Source of the DNA: an uncultured Hyphomonas sp.
GTDB taxonomy: Bacteria > Pseudomonadota > Alphaproteobacteria > Caulobacterales > Hyphomonadaceae
NCBI RefSeq assembly: GCF_963678875.1
Contig: NZ_OY787456.1
Span: 1,240,001 to 1,304,000, forward strand
Direction of reading: 5' to 3'
Length of the DNA stretch: 64,000 nt
Position 1 is the stretch's first letter; each line of letters starts with the position of its first letter. Positions 16,810 to 25,543 of the stretch are shown in pieces. The position numbers and the translations under genes are program-made. A model generated the notes under the pieces. That model had not been told where the DNA came from, made no database searches, and was given only the letters and a program-made list of their open reading frames with translations.

Positions 16810-18339
16810 ATGAAGGCTTTACGCGCAATTCGCTTCGGGCGGATTGCTTTGATCGGAATTTCATTCGCTATTGCCGCCTGTCAGGGCAGCGTATCGGAAA
16901 CGCCCGTCCCCAGCAGTCCGGAATTTGCGGAAGATGAAGTGACAACTTCCCCGAATATCGTGCTGATTTTCGTGGATGATATGGGGTATGCCGATATCGG
17001 GTCATTCGGAAGCCCGATTGCACGGACGCCGAACCTCGACCGCCTGGCGCTGGAAGGCCAGAAATGGACGAGCTTCTATGCGCCAGCGAGTGTTTGCACG
17101 CCCAGCCGGGCAGGACTGCTGACGGGACGGTATGCCGTTCGGTCCGGCATGGCAGGACTGGTTCATGCACGGCACGTGCTGTTCCCGACATCACTCGGCG
17201 GATTGCCGCAGAGCGAAGTCACGATTGCGGAACTGCTCCAGCAGAAAGGCTATGTGTCCGCAGCGCTCGGCAAGTGGCATCTGGGCCATCTGCCGGAATT
17301 CCTTCCGACATCTCAGGGGTTCGAATCCTATTACGGCATCCCGTACAGCAATGACATGAACATGCCGGGCGGGAATGAAACGCCGTGGGCGCTTGAGAAT
17401 TTTTTCGCGCCTCCGGACATCGAAACCTGGGATGTCCCGCTGATGCAGGATGAAGAGATCCTGGAGCGCCCTGCAAACCAGTTTACGCTTTCGAAGCGCT
17501 ACACCGAACACGCGATCCAGTTCATGAAAGAAAGCCATGAGGCCGGGAAGCCTTTCTTCCTCTACCTGGCCCACAACATGCCTCACACGCCCTTGTTCAC
17601 GTCTGAAGCGTTTGATGGCGTCAGTGCTGGCGGCGCTTATGGCGATGTGATCGAAGAGATTGACTGGAGTGTCGGTGAAATCATTGCCGCACTCAAGGAC
17701 ATGGACATCGATGACAACACGCTCGTCGTGTTCACGTCCGACAATGGCCCATGGCTTACCATGAAGACGCATAGCGGTTCAGCAGGCCGGTTCCGGGACG
17801 GCAAGGGCACGACCTGGGAAGGCGGTATGCGCGTGCCGGCCATATTCTGGTGGCCGGGCAAGGTACAGCCTCGCACCGTTACTGGCCTGGGGTCGGCCCT
17901 CGACCTGATGCCGACCTTTGCAGGTATCTCGGGCACGGTTCTCCCGGACGACCGGATCTATGACGGCGTGGATCTCAGCCCGACCCTTTTTGCGGATTCC
18001 GACAGCCCACGAGATACGCTCTACTTTTACCGTTTCACGGACATTTTCGCGGTCCGCAAGGGCAGGTATAAAGCGCACTTCAGTGTCTACGGCGCCTTTG
18101 GCGGCGATGGCCGTACGGACCTGAACGAGCCCGAACTCTACGACCTGGAAAGCGATCCGGGAGAGCAATACAATATTGCGGCTGAGCATCCCGACATTGT
18201 TGCTGAACTCAAGGCGCTCGCTGAAACGCAGGCTGCAAGTGTCAAGCCGGTGGTCAACCAGCTGGAGCTCTATCCGGAGGGCCAGAAGCGCGGGGAAGAC
18301 GAGACCCGTCCATGGAATGAGAAGACGGAAGACGAATAG
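16810..18339 (+). CDS. Type I sulfatase, lipoprotein (CTPSR motif)
   Basis: A 509-residue arylsulfatase-family enzyme that hydrolyses sulfate esters. The formylglycine motif is C96-T-P-S-R-A-G-L-L-T-G-R, and the metal-binding Asp pair is D56-D57 in IFVDDMGYADIG. GKWHLGH and TSDNGPW are further family motifs. The N-terminus has a hydrophobic stretch ending in FAIAAC, a lipobox, so it should be anchored in the cell envelope. The ATG follows GAGGGAGGATTTCAAT. The exact substrate cannot be read from sequence. Neighbours (FGE, symporter, inositol genes, receptor) suggest a sulfated inositol or sugar. Confidence 0.93.
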   Translation: MKALRAIRFGRIALIGISFAIAACQGSVSETPVPSSPEFAEDEVTTSPNIVLIFVDDMGYADIGSFGSPIARTPNLDRLALEGQKWTSFYAPASVCTPSRAGLLTGRYAVRSGMAGLVHARHVLFPTSLGGLPQSEVTIAELLQQKGYVSAALGKWHLGHLPEFLPTSQGFESYYGIPYSNDMNMPGGNETPWALENFFAPPDIETWDVPLMQDEEILERPANQFTLSKRYTEHAIQFMKESHEAGKPFFLYLAHNMPHTPLFTSEAFDGVSAGGAYGDVIEEIDWSVGEIIAALKDMDIDDNTLVVFTSDNGPWLTMKTHSGSAGRFRDGKGTTWEGGMRVPAIFWWPGKVQPRTVTGLGSALDLMPTFAGISGTVLPDDRIYDGVDLSPTLFADSDSPRDTLYFYRFTDIFAVRKGRYKAHFSVYGAFGGDGRTDLNEPELYDLESDPGEQYNIAAEHPDIVAELKALAETQAASVKPVVNQLELYPEGQKRGEDETRPWNEKTEDE

Positions 18340-18354
18340 CTTGCGTGCATGTTC

Positions 18355-18398
18355 ACCGCCCGGCTGACTGTCGTCCCATCAACCGTCAGCCGGGCGGT
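18355..18398. terminator. Bidirectional terminator-like hairpin
   Basis: ACCGCCCGGCTGAC (18355-18368) and its exact complement (18385-18398) form a 14-bp stem between the convergent sulfatase and alpha/beta hydrolase genes. There is no T-run, so termination is inferred from position and stem strength. Confidence 0.6.
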
Positions 18399-18403
18399 AA
18401 TAC

Positions 18404-19861
18404 CTATGGCCAGAATTCGGTGGCGCGGGCACGGATCGGGCCGTCATGCCCGGGCAGGATCAGGCCGGAAGAGACCAGGGCATCGACGGCGGCATTCCAC
18501 TTGGCCAGGAAGTTTTCCCGGTTCCCATGCCGTTCGATCATTTCTGCTTCGCTGAACAAGGTGCTGGTGCCGAGCAGGTTGGGCTGTGGCAGTCCGGCCG
18601 TGTGGGTTCCAACAGCCGCGGCGACTTCGGGAGGCCGGATCCCGCCGAGCACATTGCCGGCGGAATCTGTCTGGTAGGCAGGCCCATTCCCCGTCATGGA
18701 AATCTGGAGCCGGTCGAATTTTGGGGGCCCCTCTCCGGTCCTGATCCATTTGGCGAGATCACGGATGCCGGCATCCTTGACATAGTCCCATTCGACGATG
18801 TTTCGCTTCATGGCGGGCCCGCCCGGAATGCCATCCCTCTGCAGGCTGAGGTCTTTCTGTGTAATGGTCGAAGGCGGCGTGTGGGGCGCGCCTGCGATTT
18901 CCCAGAAGCGGAAACTGTCTGTATCAGGCTGGCGAGCCGGGAAATTCGTCAAGGCTTCGGCTTGGGTGTCGATCACCATGACCGGCACGTCCCCGCGATC
19001 ATTGATCTGGCTCCAGTGTGCGTGCTTGCCGCCATTTTCCCTGTCAAACAGTTCGGCGAGGGTGAGTTCTTTTGCCGGAAGGGTGAGTCCGAAATGGGCC
19101 AGCAACAAAAACCCATCGAAGAGCTGATCGTGTTGGTGTGCGATGTTGATATAGGAGGCGAGCCTGAGGGCTGACTGCGAACCGCCAAGCGCGATGACCG
19201 ATTCCGTTTTGAGATTGCCGAGCGGACCTGCCTCTCCCCGCGAGGCGCTGTTCAGGGCGCCGGAAACAGATTTGGCAAAAATATCATAGGAATAGGCATC
19301 GCCGGGATGGCTGAGGGCGCCGTAACGTTCCGGATCCCACTGGCGCAGTGAGAAGGGCTCGGTGCGCGGCGTTCCGTAAATGCCGATATACTGCGCGGAA
19401 ATGCCCATCCAGGCATAACCATCGAAGATTTCATCGCCGCTTGGAAATCCGTTTTCAAATCCGGCGGAGACATTCTGCCAGTGCGCCAGCAGCACGCCGT
19501 TATATTTGTCGGGGTCGGCGGGACGGAGAATGAAAAACCGGGTTGTGAACGGTTGCTGGTCTGCGATCTCCGTGTCCCAGTTCCCGTCGAATGAGGCCTG
19601 TGTGCCTTCCGTCAATTGATAGGAATTCGCGGTCCCGGAGACAATATATTCCTCCATGACGTAACCGAGCTTTTCCAGGTCGAGGACCGGGGCGCGATAG
19701 ATCCACCCCTTGGTGCCGCCCTGGACAGGCCCTGTAACGGTTATGTCCGCCAATGTTGGCGATGGTGCAGGCCGGCTTACGCATCCCGGTAACAATAGCG
19801 GGGTGGACAATGCTGCTGCGCCAATTGTCAGGGCTCTTCTGCGGTTGAACAGGTGACTCAT
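18404..19861 (-). CDS. Alpha/beta hydrolase domain lipoprotein (PF20091 type)
   Basis: A 485-residue exported hydrolase. The N-terminus has a twin Arg (NRRRALTIGAAALSTPLLLPGC) ending in a lipobox Cys, consistent with Tat or Sec export and lipidation. The mature part starts with DITVTGPVQGG, as in the large 'alpha/beta hydrolase domain' family. The probable nucleophile is Ser in ALGGSQSALRLASY. The substrate is unknown. Its position in the inositol/sulfatase locus, converging on the sulfatase and 195 bases downstream of the receptor gene, suggests removal of an ester group from the imported compound. Confidence 0.85.
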   Translation of the reverse strand: MSHLFNRRRALTIGAAALSTPLLLPGCVSRPAPSPTLADITVTGPVQGGTKGWIYRAPVLDLEKLGYVMEEYIVSGTANSYQLTEGTQASFDGNWDTEIADQQPFTTRFFILRPADPDKYNGVLLAHWQNVSAGFENGFPSGDEIFDGYAWMGISAQYIGIYGTPRTEPFSLRQWDPERYGALSHPGDAYSYDIFAKSVSGALNSASRGEAGPLGNLKTESVIALGGSQSALRLASYINIAHQHDQLFDGFLLLAHFGLTLPAKELTLAELFDRENGGKHAHWSQINDRGDVPVMVIDTQAEALTNFPARQPDTDSFRFWEIAGAPHTPPSTITQKDLSLQRDGIPGGPAMKRNIVEWDYVKDAGIRDLAKWIRTGEGPPKFDRLQISMTGNGPAYQTDSAGNVLGGIRPPEVAAAVGTHTAGLPQPNLLGTSTLFSEAEMIERHGNRENFLAKWNAAVDALVSSGLILPGHDGPIRARATEFWP

Positions 19862-20056
19862 TAGATAAGGCCTCCGGTAGTTTCTTTTGATTATCAGGGG
19901 CTGGGTGCAACCTCGTGTACGGAGCGACTGGTCCGGCGCCGCTCAAACCCTGCCTGTTTGTACGATTGTCTTCCCATGGCCGGAAGAAAAATGGGCGCTG
20001 CTCCGCAGAGCAGCGCCGCAGTTGTCCAGGCACCAGGAGGAAACAATCCCGAACAC

Positions 20057-22336
20057 TCAGAAATTCGCGCCGAAGCGAATTCCGACATAACGCTGGTGAT
20101 CGCGCGGTACGTATTGGTAGGTGAACCCGCCGAACAGTCCCAATTCGGAAATCGATGTGACATAGTTCTCATCGAACAAGTTGTTGACGAAGACCGACGC
20201 CTGGTACCGGCCATCCTTGTCCTCGATTCCGATCGAAGCGTTCACGATGGCGCGGGCATCTTCTCGCGTGTCCGGGTTCTGGTTCAGTGAGAACGTGATG
20301 TCGTCCTGCCAGTATCCGCTGGCCTGCACGAAGCCATCGAATGGCATCGAGCTGAACGGGACGCGCTGGCGGCCGAAGAATGTGATGCGCAGGTCAGGAG
20401 AGTATGGCAGCTCTGCGCCCGCAAGGTCCTGGTTCCCGTTCACGCAGCCTTCAGCGGCGGTCTGGCCGGGATAGCAGGGACCTGCCGGGAAGCTGTCAAT
20501 CGTTGCATCGATCAGGGCGAAGCCGAGGCTGACATCGGTCAGATCGGTCGGGCGGCCCATCAGTTCCCCTTCGACCCCTTCGGTGGAGACATCGCCCGCA
20601 TTGATCAGCAGTGTTGCGATTTCACCCGGCAGCTGGGCCTGCGACTGGAAATTCTTGAAGTCCGTATGGAAGGCCGCGAAATTCGCTGCCCACCGGCCAT
20701 CCGGCGTCGTCAGTTTGAGGCCGATTTCGTAGGCATCGGATTCCTCGGCGTCGACCGGATCTTCCCCCTGGACGGACGCGAATGCGATCGTGGTCGCACG
20801 GCCCTTATAGCCCCGGGAGTAGCTCGCATAAGCATTGACATAATCATTGAAGGAATGGCGCAAGCCGACATTGCCCACCACGGCCGTGTCACTGACACCG
20901 CCTGTAAAGTCAGCCAGGGTGCCTTGCACCCCGCCGAGTGACAGGTCTCCCGGGATCAGGACATTTGTTGGATCGCGAAGGGCGGTCCAATCGACATCTT
21001 CTGTCAGGATACGCGCGCCGCCGAACAGCGACGTCTGGTCATTGAAATAATAATTCCCGCTCGCAAAGGCCGCATAATAGGTGTTCTCGACGGAGCCATC
21101 GAACTGGCCCGACTGAGCAATATTCCCTGCCGGGATGGCAATTTCGAGCCGGCGTTCGAAATGCCGGGTCAGGTCAAGATAGTAGGCGAACGCGCCAATA
21201 AGAAAATCATAGTTCCCCATGTCCGGCGAAGCGAGCCGGATTTCCTGGGTATACTGATCAAGACTGGTCGCTCCGCTGTTCAGGTCGAAAGTCAGCAAGC
21301 CGCCGGGAAGCGGATCCTCGTTGGACATGCCGTCAACATCAAGATTGTTGGCAAAGTCCCAGGACCGCCAGGCCGACACCGAGGTCAGAGTGAAATCATT
21401 GTCGAATTTGTATTCGGCCTTGGCGGACAGGCCGGCCTGTTCCGTGGTCGCATACGTGTCGGCATTGGCCCTGAGCGACGTATTTGTCTCGCTGGGAACA
21501 ACAGGCGCCAGCTGCTCGAGATAGGCGGGGTTACTGGCCGAACGAATCGTCACGACGGGTTCCGATTCGGATTCGCGATAATCGCCGATAAGCGTCACCG
21601 TCAGCTTGTCCGTGGGGTCGAACTGCAGCTTGCCCCGCAGACCCCAGCTTTCACTGCCGCCGACGCGTTCGCCGTTTGCAACATTACGGATGTGCCCGTC
21701 ATAGTCATTGGTGAATGCGCTCAGGCGGAAGCCGGCCGTATCGGAAATCGGACCGGAAAGCGTGCCGCGAACACTGTAGGCATTGTCCTCCTCGGCCAGC
21801 TCGACATCGAACCCGCCGGTGAGCGTTTTGCTCGGTGCTTTGGTGGTGACAGAGACAACACCCGCAGACGCATTCTTGCCGAACAGCGTGCTCTGAGGGC
21901 CGCGCAGGACTTCGACACGCTGGATGTCGATGAGGTCCTGGAAGCCCTGTCCCGAACGGGCCATCAGAACATCGTCGATGACGATCGAAACGGACGGCTC
22001 AACAGCAGACGAGAATACCGATGTCCCGAGACCCCGGATGCTGACCGAGCTGTTGGATTCATTGTTGCCTTTCAGAAGCGTCAGGCTAGGGGTCAGATCC
22101 GAAAGCGTGTCGACGGAACTCGTCCCGGTCGATTCGAGGATGTCATCGGAAAGGACCGAAACGGCAACAGGGACTTCCTGGAGCGTTTGCTCTCTCCGGG
22201 TTGCCGTTACCTTGACCGTGTCGAGCTTCTTGACGGCATCGCCCGCCTGAGCGGCTGCGACGGGCGTCAGCGCCGTGGCCCCGATCAGGCCGGCAATGGC
22301 AAAACGAGAAACGCTACGTGCGTGACGTGAATTCAT
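20057..22336 (-). CDS. TonB-dependent outer membrane receptor of the inositol/sulfatase locus
   Basis: A 759-residue receptor. A signal peptide (MNSRHARSVSRFAIAGLIGATALTPVAAAQA) precedes the plug (LDTVKVTATRREQTLQEVPV, then IRGLG and QRVEVLRGPQSTLFGKNASAGVVSVTTK). The barrel ends with VGIRFGANF, with the terminal Phe needed for insertion. There is no STN domain, so no sigma signalling is expected. The ATG at 22336 follows GGGAGGAAAATT. The plug is of the sort seen in receptors for sugars, sterols and other carbon sources. The context points to a sulfated or esterified inositol compound. Confidence 0.92.
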   Translation of the reverse strand: MNSRHARSVSRFAIAGLIGATALTPVAAAQAGDAVKKLDTVKVTATRREQTLQEVPVAVSVLSDDILESTGTSSVDTLSDLTPSLTLLKGNNESNSSVSIRGLGTSVFSSAVEPSVSIVIDDVLMARSGQGFQDLIDIQRVEVLRGPQSTLFGKNASAGVVSVTTKAPSKTLTGGFDVELAEEDNAYSVRGTLSGPISDTAGFRLSAFTNDYDGHIRNVANGERVGGSESWGLRGKLQFDPTDKLTVTLIGDYRESESEPVVTIRSASNPAYLEQLAPVVPSETNTSLRANADTYATTEQAGLSAKAEYKFDNDFTLTSVSAWRSWDFANNLDVDGMSNEDPLPGGLLTFDLNSGATSLDQYTQEIRLASPDMGNYDFLIGAFAYYLDLTRHFERRLEIAIPAGNIAQSGQFDGSVENTYYAAFASGNYYFNDQTSLFGGARILTEDVDWTALRDPTNVLIPGDLSLGGVQGTLADFTGGVSDTAVVGNVGLRHSFNDYVNAYASYSRGYKGRATTIAFASVQGEDPVDAEESDAYEIGLKLTTPDGRWAANFAAFHTDFKNFQSQAQLPGEIATLLINAGDVSTEGVEGELMGRPTDLTDVSLGFALIDATIDSFPAGPCYPGQTAAEGCVNGNQDLAGAELPYSPDLRITFFGRQRVPFSSMPFDGFVQASGYWQDDITFSLNQNPDTREDARAIVNASIGIEDKDGRYQASVFVNNLFDENYVTSISELGLFGGFTYQYVPRDHQRYVGIRFGANF

Positions 22337-22634
22337 AATTTTCCTCCCGCGGTCTGGCTCACTTCCGGCCGACCTTGTCTGATCCCTAACTCTTTCGGTC
22401 ACGGCAAATTGTCAATAGTTTTTTATTTTTTTAAAAAATGAAAAATATCAATTATTTTGATTTTTGGATTTTTCTGTCACTATGGCGTGAACTGTGCATG
22501 GAAAGCGCAATCCAAAAGAAGACGTGCGCATGCCGGAGCGTTCGGGAAACCCGAGGGGCCATCAGGCTGTTTTTAGCCCGGTGAGCCTTGGGAAGGGCGA
22601 TCCGATCTGGAATGAATTTTGTTAGTCGGGACTC

Positions 22635-23468
22635 ATGATGCCAGCGAAAACCGCAGAAGAAGTTAGGCTGCAGATCAAGCGGGAATATGACGGTTACAGC
22701 AAGCAATTGCGAATCGTCGCGCAGTATATTCTGGATCATCCGAACGAAATCGGACTGGAAACCGTTACGGTCGTGGCAGAACGCATGGGCGTTCAGCCTT
22801 CGACGGTTGTCAGGCTGGCCAAGGCGCTTGGCTTTGATGGGGCGTCGCAGCTGCAGAGGCTTTTCAAGGAGGAAGTCGTCAGCGGTGCAGGGGCGCTCGG
22901 TTACAAGGAACGTATTCGCCAGTACCAGGCGCCGAAATCCGGAGGCGGATCGGATCATTTTTCAAGCGTGCTCGATGAAGCGCTGGAGTGCGGGATACTG
23001 GGGCTTGAAGATCTTCGCCACTCAATGAGCGCCAAGGATATTGCCAAGGCGGTCCAGCTCATCCAGTCCGCAGACACCCTGTTCGTCGCCGGATTCCAGA
23101 GATCCTTTCCGGTCGCGGCATATCTGTCCTATGCGCTTCAGAGACTGAGAAAGAACACTGTCTTTATCGATGGCGCCGGCGGTCTTTATGAGCATCAGAT
23201 CGAGTTTTCGACCAAGGATGACCTGTTGATCGCCGTCGGATTCAATCCGTATTCAGATCAGATCGTTTCGACCCTGGATCAGGCAAAGCGAAACAAAATG
23301 AAAATTCTTGGAATCAGCGACAGTCATGTGAGTCCTGTCGTCGTCGGCTCAAATGCGCAGTTCATCGTCCATGACCCGGTTGTCCGGGGCTTCCGGACTT
23401 TGACCTCGTCGATGACGCTCGCACAGGCCATCGTGCTCGCCTACGCATTCAACGAAACAAAAGCGTAG
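22635..23468 (+). CDS. iolR: MurR/RpiR family regulator, probable regulator of inositol genes
   Basis: A 277-residue protein with an N-terminal RpiR helix-turn-helix (residues 45-75, VAERMGVQPSTVVRLAKALGFDG) and a C-terminal SIS sugar-phosphate binding domain (residues 125-260, with DTLFVAGFQRSFPVAAYLSY). In alphaproteobacteria, inositol operons are commonly controlled by an RpiR-type IolR. The gene is divergent from the receptor gene and 139 bases upstream of the IolC-type gene. The ATG may be at 22635 or 22638. The symbol rests on context, not on sequence alone. Confidence 0.85.
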   Translation: MMPAKTAEEVRLQIKREYDGYSKQLRIVAQYILDHPNEIGLETVTVVAERMGVQPSTVVRLAKALGFDGASQLQRLFKEEVVSGAGALGYKERIRQYQAPKSGGGSDHFSSVLDEALECGILGLEDLRHSMSAKDIAKAVQLIQSADTLFVAGFQRSFPVAAYLSYALQRLRKNTVFIDGAGGLYEHQIEFSTKDDLLIAVGFNPYSDQIVSTLDQAKRNKMKILGISDSHVSPVVVGSNAQFIVHDPVVRGFRTLTSSMTLAQAIVLAYAFNETKA

Positions 23469-23560
23469 CGAAATCCGCCCGATTGTATCGGAATTTGTCG
23501 CTGGACGGCCGAATGCGGAAGTTCGGCACTTTTTGTTTGCAGGAGAGAATTGAAATATAT

Positions 23561-23575
23561 ATTGCATAATGCAAT
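23561..23575. promoter_or_regulatory. Palindrome in the iolC promoter region
   Basis: ATTGCAT-A-ATGCAAT is a perfect 15-bp palindrome lying 33 bases before the ATG of the IolC-type gene in an AT-rich stretch. It is a candidate operator for the inositol operon. It is not the same sequence as the palindrome upstream of the sulfatase gene. Confidence 0.4.
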
Positions 23576-23607
23576 TAAATAAAAAGAACGTATAACAAAG
23601 GGGCAGG

Positions 23608-25530
23608 ATGTTCAGCATGGCGGATGCGCGGCGCAATCTTGATGTCATTACTATTGGGCGCGCAGGTGTCGATCTCTACGGACAGCAGGTCGGGGGGCGG
23701 CTGGAGGACGTCCAGAGTTTCTCGAAATACCTGGGCGGGTGTCCGGCCAACATCGCTGTCGGCACGGCTCGCCTGGGTTTGAATTCTGCGATCTTCACCC
23801 GGGTGGGCGATGATCATATGGGCAGGTTCCTGCTGGAAGAGTTCGGCCGGGAAGGCGTGTCCTGTGACGGTGTCACGAAGGATCCTGACCGGCTGACAGC
23901 GTTGGTCATCCTGGGGATCAGGGACAAGGAGACGTTTCCGCTGATCTTCTACCGGGAAAATTGTGCTGACATGGCGCTCGCGGAGCAGGATGTCCGTGAG
24001 GACATGATCGCGGACTCGCAATCAATCCTCATCACCGGGACTCACATGTCGACGGATAGCAGCCGGGCTACGAGCAGGAAGGCAGTGCAGCTCGCAAAAA
24101 GACACAATACCAGAATTATCCTCGATGTGGACTATCGTCCCGTGCTCTGGGGTCTGACCGCTCCGTCCCTTGGTGAAGAGCGATATGTGCCGGATTCCGC
24201 GGTCACAGAAGTCCTGCAGGCATTCGCGCCGGATTGTGACCTGATCGTCGGTACGGAAGAGGAGCTGCACATCCTCGGTGGATCGACCGACACGTTCGAA
24301 GCAATGCGTTTCATTCGGACACTCAGTGATGCGACCATCGTCTGCAAACGCGGCGAGCAAGGCTGCACAGTCTTTACCGACAAGATTCCTGACTCTTTCG
24401 ATCAGGGCGTGTCGGGAGAAGGGTTCAAGGTCGACGTCTTCAATGTGCTTGGCGCGGGGGATGCCTTCATGAGCGGCTTCCTCCGGGGCTGGCTGCGTGA
24501 TCAGCCATTGGAGGAATGCTGCAGGCTCGCGAACGCGTGCGGGGCGATCGTTGTGTCACGCCATGGCTGCGCGCCGGCGATCCCGACCCTGGAGGAGCTG
24601 AACTGGTTCCTGGACAACGGCTCTGCCTTTACGGCCCTTCGCAAGGATGCGCAGCTGGAACGGCTTCACTGGGCAACGACTCGCGGGAGCCAGAAGAACG
24701 ACCTGGCCGTCTTTGCTATCGATCATCGCTCGCAGCTCGAGGAATTGGCACAGGAGTGCGGCGTCACGTCCGACCGGATTTCAAAGTTGAAGCGGCTGGC
24801 CCTGCATTCGCTGGAAGCGCTCACCCCCGACGGGCTGGAACTCGGTATCCTTCTGGATGGGCGATATGGTGCGACAGCGCTCGAGGATGCGGCTGACCTT
24901 CCATACTGGACCGGCCGCGCGATCGAGCGGCCCGGATCCAGGCCACTGGATTTCGACACGAACATGACTGTCGGCGGAGAGATGCAGGAATGGTCGAGAA
25001 CCCAGGTTGCAAAATGCCTGTGCTTCTACCATCCGGACGATGCAGAATGCCTTCGTGACCTGCAGGAGCGGAGGATCCTGGACGCCTACAAGGCGGCCCG
25101 TGAGTCGCGCCGGGAGTTCCTGCTTGAAATCATCTGTTCGAAACATGGAGTTGTGACGACGAACACGATGAGCTCAATCATGCAGCGCATCTATGATATT
25201 GGGGTCTATCCTGACTGGTGGAAACTTGAGCCCTCGTCCGAGGAAGCGACATGGAACAACATTACCCGGATTATCGAGGCGAATGACCCGCATTGCCGCG
25301 GGATCCTTCTGCTTGGGCTGGCGGCATCGGCAGACGACATCCTGGCCTGTTTCCGGGAGGCGGCCAGATTCCCGATCATCCGGGGGTTTGCGGTCGGAAG
25401 GACAATCTTCCAGGAGCCCGCAAAGCAGTGGATGATGGGGGATATCGACGACGCTGAAGTCGCGTCCCGGCTGAGGCAGAATTTCCTGCAGCTCATCGAT
25501 GGCTGGCGGGAAGCCCGCTGCGCAAGATAA
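23608..25530 (+). CDS. iolC: 5-dehydro-2-deoxygluconokinase fused to DUF2090 aldolase (IolC-IolJ type)
   Basis: A 640-residue fusion. Residues 10-325 are a PfkB-type sugar kinase: LGGCPANIAVGTARLG early, and the C-terminal signature FNVLGAGDAFMSGFLRG with the catalytic Asp. From about residue 345 a DUF2090 domain follows (NDLAVFAIDHRSQLEELA, and later ILLLGLAASADDILACF), which is thought to supply the class-I-like aldolase step. Together they would turn 5-dehydro-2-deoxygluconate into DHAP and malonate semialdehyde. The fusion is common in proteobacteria. The iolD start lies 13 bases downstream. Confidence 0.93.
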   Translation: MFSMADARRNLDVITIGRAGVDLYGQQVGGRLEDVQSFSKYLGGCPANIAVGTARLGLNSAIFTRVGDDHMGRFLLEEFGREGVSCDGVTKDPDRLTALVILGIRDKETFPLIFYRENCADMALAEQDVREDMIADSQSILITGTHMSTDSSRATSRKAVQLAKRHNTRIILDVDYRPVLWGLTAPSLGEERYVPDSAVTEVLQAFAPDCDLIVGTEEELHILGGSTDTFEAMRFIRTLSDATIVCKRGEQGCTVFTDKIPDSFDQGVSGEGFKVDVFNVLGAGDAFMSGFLRGWLRDQPLEECCRLANACGAIVVSRHGCAPAIPTLEELNWFLDNGSAFTALRKDAQLERLHWATTRGSQKNDLAVFAIDHRSQLEELAQECGVTSDRISKLKRLALHSLEALTPDGLELGILLDGRYGATALEDAADLPYWTGRAIERPGSRPLDFDTNMTVGGEMQEWSRTQVAKCLCFYHPDDAECLRDLQERRILDAYKAARESRREFLLEIICSKHGVVTTNTMSSIMQRIYDIGVYPDWWKLEPSSEEATWNNITRIIEANDPHCRGILLLGLAASADDILACFREAARFPIIRGFAVGRTIFQEPAKQWMMGDIDDAEVASRLRQNFLQLIDGWREARCAR

Positions 25531-25543
25531 GGCAGGCAAGGCA

